Source: PGYT01 sp963675055 (lineage in GTDB: Bacteria > Bacteroidota > Ignavibacteria > Ignavibacteriales > Melioribacteraceae). From it: 64,000 nt of DNA. Made by a program: the position numbers and the translations under genes. Of this stretch, positions 16,463 through 24,607 are shown one piece after another (position 1 is the stretch's first letter; every line of letters begins with the position of its first letter). The notes below the pieces were generated by a model. It saw only the letters and a program-made list of their open reading frames with translations, was not told where the DNA came from and made no database searches. Location of the stretch: positions 372,001 to 436,000 of the forward strand of contig CAXXJE010000004.1 of assembly GCA_963675055.2 (NCBI GenBank), given 5' to 3'.

Positions 16463-17820
16463 TATTCCTGTCCTTTTTCTATTTCGTACTTTTTCATTTT
16501 GCTGTACAAATGACTTCGTTGAATATCAAGAATTTCGGAAGTCTTACTTATGTTCCATGAATTAGCTTCAAGTTGTTTCAAGATAAATGCACGTTCAGCT
16601 TTCTCCTTAAATTCCTGGAACGAGTTAGTTACATCAAGAATTGTATCCATCTGAGCCGATGATGAAGGTAAAAGTGAAACGAGATCTTTATCGTGAATTT
16701 CTTCTTTCGGAACCATTATAACAATTCGTTCGATAAGATTGCGCAATTCCCGCACATTTCCACTCCAGGGAAGAGAAACTAAGAGATCCATAGCTGACTT
16801 TGTAAACTTCGGCTTAGAAAATCCATTCTTAGAACATATTTGTTTTACAAAACTTTCAGTTAGAATGGGTATGTCATCTTTCCGCTCACGCAGCGGTGGA
16901 ACCTGTATGGGTATCACGTTTAACCTGTGATAAAGATCCTCCCTGAAATTATCATTGGAGATTTCGTCTTGAAGATTCTTGTTTGTAGCAGTCAGTATAC
17001 GAACATCAACATCGATTTTAGTGTTTCCTCCTACACGTTCAATTTTGCCGTCCTCAATAGCGCGAAGCACTTTAGCCTGAGCCTGGAGACTCATGTCACC
17101 GATCTCATCCAGGAATAGCGTGCTGCCGTTTGCCTGCTCGAATTTACCTATCCTCTTTGTTGAAGCGCCTGTAAAAGAGCCCTTTTCATGACCGAATAAT
17201 TCTGATTCAATTAATTCATTTGGAATTGCGGCACAGTTTACTTCAATCATCTGCTGCGATGCTCTTGGACTATTCCTATGTATGGCTCGTGCAACGAGTT
17301 CTTTACCGGTACCGTTTTCACCTGTTATTAATACTCTTGCTTCGGTTTTCGCAACTCTCGAGATAGTCTGGAGTATATCCTCTATTGCTTTACTGCTGCC
17401 GAGTATTTCCTCATTCAGCAGGAGGTCATCTTTCAGGGATTTATTTTCACGTATCAACTGGGTCTTTTCAACTGCGTTGCGTACGCTAATTAACAATTTA
17501 TCCCGGTCAATTGGCTTTTCAATGAAATCGAACGCACCCAGTTTCGTAGCTTTAACGGCATTTTCAAGACTACTGAAAGCCGAAATAATAACTACATTAA
17601 TCGCAATCTGCTTGTTTTTTAATTCTTCAAGAACTTCGAATCCGTTTAACCCAGGCATTTGTATATCAAGTAGCAATACGTCGAAGTTCTCCTCGTTTAG
17701 TCGTTCAAGACCTTCTGAAGAATTGGTAAAATATTCAACATAATAATCCGCGTAATCAAGTATCATTTTTATACTTTCGCAGATCTCTTTCTCGTCATCG
17801 ATAATTATAATTTTATTCAT
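16462..17820 (-). CDS. Sigma-54-dependent response regulator (NtrC/NtrX class)
   Basis: A 452-residue regulator with a receiver domain (residues 1-120, acidic pocket D8-D9, phospho-acceptor D52), an AAA+ sigma-54 activator domain (about 140-370) with Walker A 'GENGTGKEL', the sigma-54 contact loop GSFTGA (Ser in place of the common Ala), 'LFLDEIGDM' and the arginine-finger region 'FREDLYHRLNV', and a C-terminal Fis-type helix-turn-helix ('ISKTSEILDIQRSHLYSKMKKY'). It would be phosphorylated by a sensor kinase and activate sigma-54 promoters. No kinase gene is adjacent, so it is an orphan here; targets are unknown. Confidence 0.94.
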   Translation of the reverse strand: MNKIIIIDDEKEICESIKMILDYADYYVEYFTNSSEGLERLNEENFDVLLLDIQMPGLNGFEVLEELKNKQIAINVVIISAFSSLENAVKATKLGAFDFIEKPIDRDKLLISVRNAVEKTQLIRENKSLKDDLLLNEEILGSSKAIEDILQTISRVAKTEARVLITGENGTGKELVARAIHRNSPRASQQMIEVNCAAIPNELIESELFGHEKGSFTGASTKRIGKFEQANGSTLFLDEIGDMSLQAQAKVLRAIEDGKIERVGGNTKIDVDVRILTATNKNLQDEISNDNFREDLYHRLNVIPIQVPPLRERKDDIPILTESFVKQICSKNGFSKPKFTKSAMDLLVSLPWSGNVRELRNLIERIVIMVPKEEIHDKDLVSLLPSSSAQMDTILDVTNSFQEFKEKAERAFILKQLEANSWNISKTSEILDIQRSHLYSKMKKYEIEKGQE

Positions 17821-17822
17821 TT

Positions 17823-18500
17823 CTATATCACATAAATTGTATAAAACATAAAATACGTAAACATAATCCGGGAAGGTGTTAAGTTCCTGTTCTTACTAAG
17901 CGCGATCCCGAAATTTTCTCCCAGCATATCGGTTTGCAGATCCCTAAAATCTATAGCGCCCTCAACTTTGAAAGAGTACTCAAATAACTCAACGAAAATA
18001 CTCATAAATTTAGATATATTGAAGAAACTTAGATTGTACGAGAGATACGCGTTTCCATAAAAATGGGCCAATTTATCTTTGTCCGAGTTTTTATTAATTG
18101 AACAGAAAAAAATATTTGCTGGTAGATTCACCACTTTCCGTTTAAATATATCTATACTTGTAGATGGAAGCGGAACTGTTATTTTACTCTCCAAAAGCGG
18201 AATACGTACCGGTATTGTATGATAGGGAAGCGTCGCAAACATCAGTGTTAAAAGAGTCTCCGAAATATTATAATTGCACAGATCTAATGCATATGTATAA
18301 AGTGAGTCAATTATTTCAGGAGATGTAAGATTCCTTTTGAGATCGGCAAACTCGTCTGAAGCGATAAATAGTGAAACATCATGAATAGTACTGTTCAGGT
18401 GCGGTGCTGATGTGAATTGGGCGAAAACTATAGTAGTGATTGTGAAATTTATACTCATCACAAATGCGATAATTCTTATCTTTGCGGAGAAGCTGCCCAA
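17823..18500 (-). CDS. Exported DUF2279/VanZ-like protein
   Basis: A 225-residue protein with an N-terminal signal peptide (cleavage probably near 'VFAQ', residue 28; M15 is an alternative start). The C-terminal half has 'DKLAHFYGNAYLSYNLS' and later 'VEGAIDFRDLQTDMLGENFGIAL', the D-K-x-x-H-F / E-x-x-D / D-x-x-x-N-x-G spacing seen in DUF2279 and VanZ-like families. It is only weakly conserved to the eye, so the family call is tentative. The region about 75-160 is rich in hydrophobic beta pattern. Its stop lies 2 bases before the regulator start, suggesting co-transcription. A second, clearer member is at 56887-57846. Confidence 0.55.
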   Translation of the reverse strand: MGSFSAKIRIIAFVMSINFTITTIVFAQFTSAPHLNSTIHDVSLFIASDEFADLKRNLTSPEIIDSLYTYALDLCNYNISETLLTLMFATLPYHTIPVRIPLLESKITVPLPSTSIDIFKRKVVNLPANIFFCSINKNSDKDKLAHFYGNAYLSYNLSFFNISKFMSIFVELFEYSFKVEGAIDFRDLQTDMLGENFGIALSKNRNLTPSRIMFTYFMFYTIYVI

Positions 18501-18538
18501 TTAATTCTCGATAAATACTTTATAAATGATTTTTAATT

Positions 18539-20350
18539 ATGATTCTCGATTTTAATGAAATATTAGATAAAGTGCTTAGTAAAAAAGGAAATGCTTTTTT
18601 CTATACGCCATCAGTTTATAAGAATGCACAATCCTATTTGTTTGAAAATTCTCATGAGGTTATTTCAGTCAAGGATTCGGAAGACATAGACCCATTCTTC
18701 AATAAACAAAATTCACTAATTTCTAGCGGTCTTTTTGCTTATGGATACTTCGGGTATGAATTTGGTTATCAACTTGAAGAAAAGTTGTCATCTCTAGATA
18801 TGAACAGCGGCAGTAAAACAGCAGAGATGCTATTCTTCAAACCAGATAATGTTAGTAAATATAATTCGGAATCTATTGTATTTAGACTATCGGATAAAGA
18901 TACATATTCTATTAATAACTTTAAAATACTTGTATCTCAATCAGAATATTATAAAAGAATAGAGCTAATTAAAGAACTAATTCGTAAAGGCGACACTTAC
19001 CAGGTAAATTACACAGTTAATTCCGAATTTCAACTTGAAGGATCTCTGTTAGGACTTGTATCCAGCTTACTTTTTAACCAGGCTGCTAAGTATATTGCTA
19101 TTATCAATAACTATCCGGAACTGATAATTTCAATTTCACCCGAATTATTTTTTGAATACAAAGATCCCGTTCTCTCTGCAAAGCCAATGAAAGGCACAAT
19201 TAAAAGAGGCATTAATCCGGTTGATGATATCAAACAGTATATGTCACTGCAGAACAGTAGTAAGGATAAGGCAGAAAACATTATGATTGTTGATTTACTT
19301 CGTAATGACATGGGGAAGATTTCTGAAATCGATTCTGTTCACGTTGAGAATGTTTTTGAAATAGAAAGATTCGAAACGGTTTATCAATTGACTTCTACGA
19401 TTAATAGTAAAGCAAAAAATCTTCAGTTAAGGACAATTATTCAAAACCTGTTTCCATGCGGTTCTGTTACGGGTGCGCCAAAAATAAGAACAATGGAAAT
19501 TATTAACGAACTGGAGACGTACAAAAGAGGCGTGTATACAGGCGCTATTGGGATGATAACAGATGAGAAAACAACATTCAATGTTCCAATAAGGACATTG
19601 GAAATTAATCTGGAAAATAAGAAGGGCAGATTACCTATTGGAAGCGGCATAGTCTGGGATAGCGATGCTGAAACAGAATATGAAGAAGTACTAATAAAAG
19701 CTGGTTTTTTAATAAATCCGGACCCATACTTTCAGTTAATTGAATCAATGTTGGTCGAGAATAATAATGTTTTTCTTTTGGAGTATCATATCAAAAGACT
19801 AAGTACAGCAGCCGACTTTTTTCTTTTCAAATTTGATCCCGGTAAGTTTAATAAGTTAATAATGGAAATATTGGATAGTTTCGATACTGGTAAAAAGTAT
19901 AAGTTGAGGATTTTATTGGATAAATGGGGAAATATGAAATCCGATACTGCTGAAATTACGGATAATGTTGGTGCTGTAAAGCTGATGATTTCCAAAACTA
20001 AAATAAGCGAAGAAGATAAGTTCTTGTACTTTAAGACTACTCACAGAAGTCTTTACAACGAAGAATATTTCAAAGCGAAAAATAAAGGCTGCTTTGATGT
20101 GTTGTTCATGAATTCAAGAGAGGAAATCACCGAGGGTTCAAGGTGTAATATCGTTGTAAGAAAAGGAGATAGTTTTATTACACCTCCGGTATCTTCAGGA
20201 CTTTTAAACGGATGTTATCGACAACATCTTTTGGACAAAGGTGAAGTTATGGAAGGTGCGTTAAAAATGTCGGATTTGTATGAAGCAGATGAGATTTTTC
20301 TCTGTAACTCAGTCAGAGGAATGGTGAAAGTCAATTCTGTTGAAGAGTAA
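18539..20350 (+). CDS. pabBC: Fused aminodeoxychorismate synthase component I / aminodeoxychorismate lyase
   Basis: One 603-residue protein carries two consecutive enzymes of p-aminobenzoate (folate) synthesis. Residues about 1-375 are a chorismate-utilising domain, with 'KPMKGTIKRG', 'IMIVDLLRNDMGKI', 'LFPCGSVTGAPKIRTMEII' and 'GSGIVWDSDAETEYEE'. Residues about 385-603 are a PLP fold-type IV domain, with 'LEYHIKRLSTAA', the lysine-bearing 'FKTTHRSLYN' and 'EITEGSRCNIVVR'. The glutamine amidotransferase subunit PabA is not in the window. The same fusion order occurs in other bacteria. It is divergent from the DUF2279-like gene across only 38 bases. Confidence 0.93.
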   Translation: MILDFNEILDKVLSKKGNAFFYTPSVYKNAQSYLFENSHEVISVKDSEDIDPFFNKQNSLISSGLFAYGYFGYEFGYQLEEKLSSLDMNSGSKTAEMLFFKPDNVSKYNSESIVFRLSDKDTYSINNFKILVSQSEYYKRIELIKELIRKGDTYQVNYTVNSEFQLEGSLLGLVSSLLFNQAAKYIAIINNYPELIISISPELFFEYKDPVLSAKPMKGTIKRGINPVDDIKQYMSLQNSSKDKAENIMIVDLLRNDMGKISEIDSVHVENVFEIERFETVYQLTSTINSKAKNLQLRTIIQNLFPCGSVTGAPKIRTMEIINELETYKRGVYTGAIGMITDEKTTFNVPIRTLEINLENKKGRLPIGSGIVWDSDAETEYEEVLIKAGFLINPDPYFQLIESMLVENNNVFLLEYHIKRLSTAADFFLFKFDPGKFNKLIMEILDSFDTGKKYKLRILLDKWGNMKSDTAEITDNVGAVKLMISKTKISEEDKFLYFKTTHRSLYNEEYFKAKNKGCFDVLFMNSREEITEGSRCNIVVRKGDSFITPPVSSGLLNGCYRQHLLDKGEVMEGALKMSDLYEADEIFLCNSVRGMVKVNSVEE

Positions 20351-20450
20351 CCATACGATTTTCAAGTTTCAATGCTGAGTAAATCCCTTCTAATAGAGTA
20401 AAAATGCAATATTTTATATATATTGGGTCTGGATTAGTAAATTCTGGTAA

Positions 20451-21488
20451 ATGGAATCGAATAAAGACACGGCGCAGAGGAAAAAGGACCACATCGATAT
20501 ATGTTTAAACGAAGATGTTGGGTATAATTATTCAAACGGATTTGATAATTATGTGTTTCAGCATAATCCGATTACCGAGGTTGTCTTTAGTGATATATCC
20601 TTATCAACCAAGTTTTTCGGTACGGAAATTAATTACCCGTTTATAATTTCCTGCATGACTGGAGGAACGGGCGAAGCTAAATCGATAAATAGAAGTCTTG
20701 CTGAAGCTGCCGCTGAATTGAATATTCCCATTGGTGTCGGCAGTCAGCGGCAAATGTTGGAGAACACGGAATATCTCGAATCATTTTCTATTTTTAAGAA
20801 TATTGCCGCAGACATACCGGTGTTAAGTAATATTGGTGCAGCCCAGGTTTCGAAAATGAAATCTGTTGATCCTCTTAATCGTATAATGGAGGCGGTTGAT
20901 GCAGATGTTCTTGTTATTCATTGCAATCCGCTTCAGGAAATGCTTCAGCGTGGAGGTGAACCTGACTTCAATGGATTATTGAATTCAATCGAGGCGATAA
21001 CAAATAAAATTGATAAGCCGGTTATTGTTAAGGAAGTCGGTTCCGGGATAGATAAAGAATCTGCGAAAAAAATTCTTGATGCGGGTGTAAAGGGTATTGA
21101 TGTCGCCGGATCAGGCGGTACAAGCTGGGGAGCTGTAGAGTTGATTCGAAACAAACATGGTGATGATTATTTTCGTAATTGGGGAATGCCTACCAGCTAC
21201 TGTGTACGTAGGGTAAATGAACTTAAAAGTGAATATAAGTTTATATTAGTTGCTTCAGGTGGTATTAATACTTTCGACGATGTTGCTAAGTCAATTGCAC
21301 TTGGTGCTGATTTAACCGGTACCGCAAGAACAATACTGAAAGAATATCACATTGGGGGAACTGACGCTGTAATAAAGTTCGTAACTGACCTTTTTAATAA
21401 TGTTAAGAAAATTATGTATTTGACAGGATGTGCTAATGTGACAGACTTCCAAAGTGTCAGATTGATTAAAAAAGAGGAAATGATTTGA
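20451..21488 (+). CDS. fni: Type 2 isopentenyl-diphosphate delta-isomerase
   Basis: FMN- and NADPH-dependent isomerase that interconverts IPP and DMAPP. The 345-residue TIM barrel shows 'RKKDHIDICLNEDVG', 'FIISCMTGGTGEAKSINRSLAEAA', 'GVGSQRQMLE', 'VKEVGSGI', 'VAGSGGTSWGAVE' and 'VASGGINTFDDVAKSIALGAD', all typical of the type 2 enzyme and unlike the Nudix type 1. It overlaps the polyprenyl synthetase gene by 4 bases, giving a two-gene isoprenoid unit. Confidence 0.95.
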   Translation: MESNKDTAQRKKDHIDICLNEDVGYNYSNGFDNYVFQHNPITEVVFSDISLSTKFFGTEINYPFIISCMTGGTGEAKSINRSLAEAAAELNIPIGVGSQRQMLENTEYLESFSIFKNIAADIPVLSNIGAAQVSKMKSVDPLNRIMEAVDADVLVIHCNPLQEMLQRGGEPDFNGLLNSIEAITNKIDKPVIVKEVGSGIDKESAKKILDAGVKGIDVAGSGGTSWGAVELIRNKHGDDYFRNWGMPTSYCVRRVNELKSEYKFILVASGGINTFDDVAKSIALGADLTGTARTILKEYHIGGTDAVIKFVTDLFNNVKKIMYLTGCANVTDFQSVRLIKKEEMI

Positions 21489-22483
21489 GTAAAAGTAAAA
21501 AAATAATAAATCCTGTGAAGGTTTATAATAAACAAAAAAATGTAATTGAGAAAAGACTTTTTGATCTGCTAGATAATGAATCTCCGAAATCGCTTTATGA
21601 TCCATGCGGGTACATTTTAAAAAGCGGCGGGAAACGTGTTAGAGCTATGCTCGTAATGCTGGCGGCAAAAGCAGTTGGAGCTAATTATTCTAAGGTATAT
21701 AATGCAGCGATGGCAGTTGAAATACTTCATAACTTCACGCTCGTTCATGACGATATAATGGATAATGCTGATAAGAGAAGAGGTGAAAGTACACTCCATA
21801 AAAAGTATGATCTAAGTACTGCAATATTGGCGGGAGATAATTTAATAGCGGTAGCTTATTTGAATTTACTGAAGGATTGTAAAAGTCAGTGTAAAAATGT
21901 TGCGAAAACATTTACTCGTGGAATTATTGAAGTATGCGAAGGGCAAAGCCTGGATAAGGAATTTGAAACAAGAAAAAATGTTCAGATTGATGAATATATG
22001 TTGATGATAGAAAAAAAGACTGCGGCGCTTGCTGAGATGTGTTGTTCAATTGGTGCAGAGTTGGGAGGCGGCAGTAAATCCGAAATAAACTTGCTTAAAC
22101 GGTACGGTCGAAATCTTGGTATAGCCTTTCAACTGCAGGATGATCTCTTGGATATCATAGCGGATGAGAAGGAGTTCGGCAAAAAGGTTGGAGGAGACCT
22201 AATTGAGGGAAAGAAAACATTTCTCTTTCTTAAGGCTCTCGATTCAGCCAGGGGAAGTGACAAGAAGATGTTACAGCATGTTATAAAAAACAACGGTATA
22301 GCAAAGAAGCAGGTTGGAAAGTATAAAGAACTGTATGAAAAGCTTGGTGTAATTGTTGAGACAGCCAAGCAGGTTGAAAAATATACAAAGCGTGCTTTAA
22401 GTGCAGCTGAAAAAGTTTACAATAATGAGGCAAGGGAGATGCTTGTCTGGCTTGCAAATTCACTACTAAAAAGAAGTAAGTAA
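21485..22483 (+). CDS. Polyprenyl (isoprenyl) diphosphate synthase
   Basis: A 332-residue trans-prenyltransferase. The first aspartate-rich motif is 'LVHDDIMDNADKRRG' and the second 'FQLQDDLLDIIADEKEFGKKVGGDL', with 'GGKRVRAML' for substrate phosphate binding. The residues just before the first motif ('EILHNFTLVHDDIMD') set the chain length, but I cannot predict farnesyl, geranylgeranyl or octaprenyl with confidence. The start is TTG at 21485 overlapping the fni stop (TTGA). Its stop overlaps the HPr ATG by one base. Confidence 0.93.
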   Translation: MSKSKKIINPVKVYNKQKNVIEKRLFDLLDNESPKSLYDPCGYILKSGGKRVRAMLVMLAAKAVGANYSKVYNAAMAVEILHNFTLVHDDIMDNADKRRGESTLHKKYDLSTAILAGDNLIAVAYLNLLKDCKSQCKNVAKTFTRGIIEVCEGQSLDKEFETRKNVQIDEYMLMIEKKTAALAEMCCSIGAELGGGSKSEINLLKRYGRNLGIAFQLQDDLLDIIADEKEFGKKVGGDLIEGKKTFLFLKALDSARGSDKKMLQHVIKNNGIAKKQVGKYKELYEKLGVIVETAKQVEKYTKRALSAAEKVYNNEAREMLVWLANSLLKRSK

Positions 22484-22749
22484 TGATTGAGAAAAACATA
22501 AAAATTATTAATGATGCCGGATTACACACACGACCGGCAGCAACTATTGTGAAAATTGCCGCAAAATATAAATCGGAGTTTTACATACAAAAAGACGGCA
22601 TGAGTATTAATGCTAAAAGTATTATCGGAGTCATGACTCTGGCAGCCGCCAAAGGTTCGGAGTTGAAATTAACTTTTGAAGGTGAGGATGAAGAGTCTCT
22701 TTCTGTAGAAATTACTGATTACTTCAATCGCGGATTTGACGAGATGTAA
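22483..22749 (+). CDS. ptsH: Phosphocarrier protein HPr
   Basis: An 88-residue HPr with the phosphorylatable His15 in 'DAGLHTRPAATIV' and the regulatory Ser46 in 'INAKSIIGVMTL', the site used by HPr kinase. It accepts phosphate from enzyme I, encoded one base downstream. No EII permease gene is in the window, so a regulatory PTS is likely. The ATG overlaps the polyprenyl synthetase stop. Confidence 0.95.
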   Translation: MIEKNIKIINDAGLHTRPAATIVKIAAKYKSEFYIQKDGMSINAKSIIGVMTLAAAKGSELKLTFEGEDEESLSVEITDYFNRGFDEM

Positions 22750-22750
22750 A

Positions 22751-24514
22751 ATGGGAAAAGACATTAAAAATATCGTACGTGGTATTGCTGCCGCGCCGGG
22801 ACTTAGTATCGCTAAGGCTTTTTTATATAACAAGGATATTGAATCGATCTCGGCTGACACGATTGAGGATGTTGAAGATGCTATCCTGAATTTGAATGAG
22901 GCAATTCAGAAATCCAAGAAAGAGCTTTATAAAATATTTGAGCTGGCAGTAAATAAACTGGGTGAAAAACGTGCTGCAATATTCGAAGCACAAATGATGA
23001 TACTTGAAGATCAGATTCTGATTGATAATCTTATTGATAGGATTAAGCAGGAGAAGAAGAATCCCGAATTCATTGTACATGATGAGATTACAAAGTATCA
23101 AAATCTTATGAGCGCTTCAACGGAATTTTATATGAAGGAACGCTCGCAAGATATTGAAGATATTAAAAACAGGATTGTACGAAATCTTAAAAACAAAAAG
23201 TGGAAGTCACGGATAACAAATGATGTAATTGTTGTGATGGATACAATAACACCTGCTGATACGGTGTTGTTTACAAGAATAAATGTGAAGGGATATGTTA
23301 CCAATTTCGGAGGTATAACTTCGCATGCTGCAATTCTTGCCCGCTCATTAAGTATTCCTGCAGTTGTTGGTACACATGACGCCACGGCGAAAATTGATAC
23401 CGGGGATCTGCTCGTAATCGATGGTTATCATGGTGAAATAATAATAAATCCCGATGAGAATCAACTTAGCTACTATAAAGAGAAAATCGAGAAAATATCG
23501 AAGCTTGATTCCGAGCTTTTAAGACTTAAAGATGAACCTGCAGTAACTTTAGACGGACATGAGGTTAAACTTCAGGCTAATCTTGATGTTGCAGAGGAAA
23601 TTGATCTAATAAGAATAAATGGAGCTCATGGAATAGGTCTTACAAGAACAGAACAGCTGTTTAAGGTTCTCGAAAATTTCCCGGATGAAGAAACGCAGTA
23701 TCAGGAATATTGTCAGTTAGCCTCCAAGATGTATCCTAATAGCGTCACAATAAGAGCGTTTGATATTGGGGGTGATAAAGTTCTTCCAACTGATGTTAAA
23801 GAGCCTAATCCAATGCTTGGCTGGAGGGGAATTCGCTTTCTTCTCGACCATGTTGAGTTATTCAAAACTCAGATAAAGGCAATTCTTAGAGCAGCCGTAA
23901 ACAGGAATATTCGTTTCATGATTCCAATGGTATCCTCCATAACTGAAGTGTACAGAACGAAAGAAATTATTGAAGCCTGTAAAGCTGAACTTAAACAAGA
24001 AGGAAAATCATTTAATTCGGATATTGACTTCGGTGTGATGATCGAAGTACCGTCGGCTTCTCTAATGATACGCGACTTCGGAAAGGAAGTATCTTTCTTT
24101 AGCATCGGAACAAATGATCTTATTCAGTATTTGCTGGCCGTTGACAGGGGGAACGATATAGTCAATGATCTGTATCAGGAATTTCATCCGGCAATTATTC
24201 GTGCACTCGAATTTATGGTTCATGAAGCGCGTGCTGTGGAAACTGAAATAACCATATGCGGTGAGATGGCCGCTGATCACTACGCGGTTCCGATTGTTGT
24301 TGGACTGGGTTTCAATTCATTGAGTCTGAACGCATCCGCAATACCGTATATTAAGAAAATTATAAGACATCTTAACTTCGCAGAATGTAAAAGTCTTGTT
24401 AGAGATTGCTTGAAACTTACTACCGAAGATGAGATTAAATCAATGATCTACAACTTCTACCGTGAACGTGTCACTGAAGATGTCGAAAAGATTTTTGCAA
24501 ATGGTGCCAAGTAA
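22751..24514 (+). CDS. ptsI: Phosphoenolpyruvate-protein phosphotransferase (enzyme I)
   Basis: I use the ATG at 22751, one base after the HPr stop; an in-frame TTG at 22736 would overlap HPr. The 587-residue enzyme I has the N-terminal HPr-binding helices, the active-site histidine in 'GGITSHAAILARSLSIPAVVG', the PEP-binding barrel with 'GIGLTRTEQLF', 'FDIGGDKVLP', 'GWRGIRFLLDH' and 'FFSIGTNDLIQYLLAVDRGN', and the catalytic cysteine in 'ITICGEMAAD'. There is no GAF domain, so it is EI proper and not the nitrogen PTS enzyme. No sugar permease is nearby. Confidence 0.96.
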   Translation: MGKDIKNIVRGIAAAPGLSIAKAFLYNKDIESISADTIEDVEDAILNLNEAIQKSKKELYKIFELAVNKLGEKRAAIFEAQMMILEDQILIDNLIDRIKQEKKNPEFIVHDEITKYQNLMSASTEFYMKERSQDIEDIKNRIVRNLKNKKWKSRITNDVIVVMDTITPADTVLFTRINVKGYVTNFGGITSHAAILARSLSIPAVVGTHDATAKIDTGDLLVIDGYHGEIIINPDENQLSYYKEKIEKISKLDSELLRLKDEPAVTLDGHEVKLQANLDVAEEIDLIRINGAHGIGLTRTEQLFKVLENFPDEETQYQEYCQLASKMYPNSVTIRAFDIGGDKVLPTDVKEPNPMLGWRGIRFLLDHVELFKTQIKAILRAAVNRNIRFMIPMVSSITEVYRTKEIIEACKAELKQEGKSFNSDIDFGVMIEVPSASLMIRDFGKEVSFFSIGTNDLIQYLLAVDRGNDIVNDLYQEFHPAIIRALEFMVHEARAVETEITICGEMAADHYAVPIVVGLGFNSLSLNASAIPYIKKIIRHLNFAECKSLVRDCLKLTTEDEIKSMIYNFYRERVTEDVEKIFANGAK

Positions 24515-24607
24515 TTTAAAAAATAGTGCCTGATTTTTCCATTGAATATACCACATAGGATTAGTATTTATTCAAAACTGATTTGATCCTTTAAATTCGG
24601 AATTTTA

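Noticed and set aside
17282..17743. A 153-codon open frame antisense to the sigma-54 regulator
   Set aside because: It is a shadow of the regulator's codon pattern, with low-complexity serine-rich translation and no start signals or family match.
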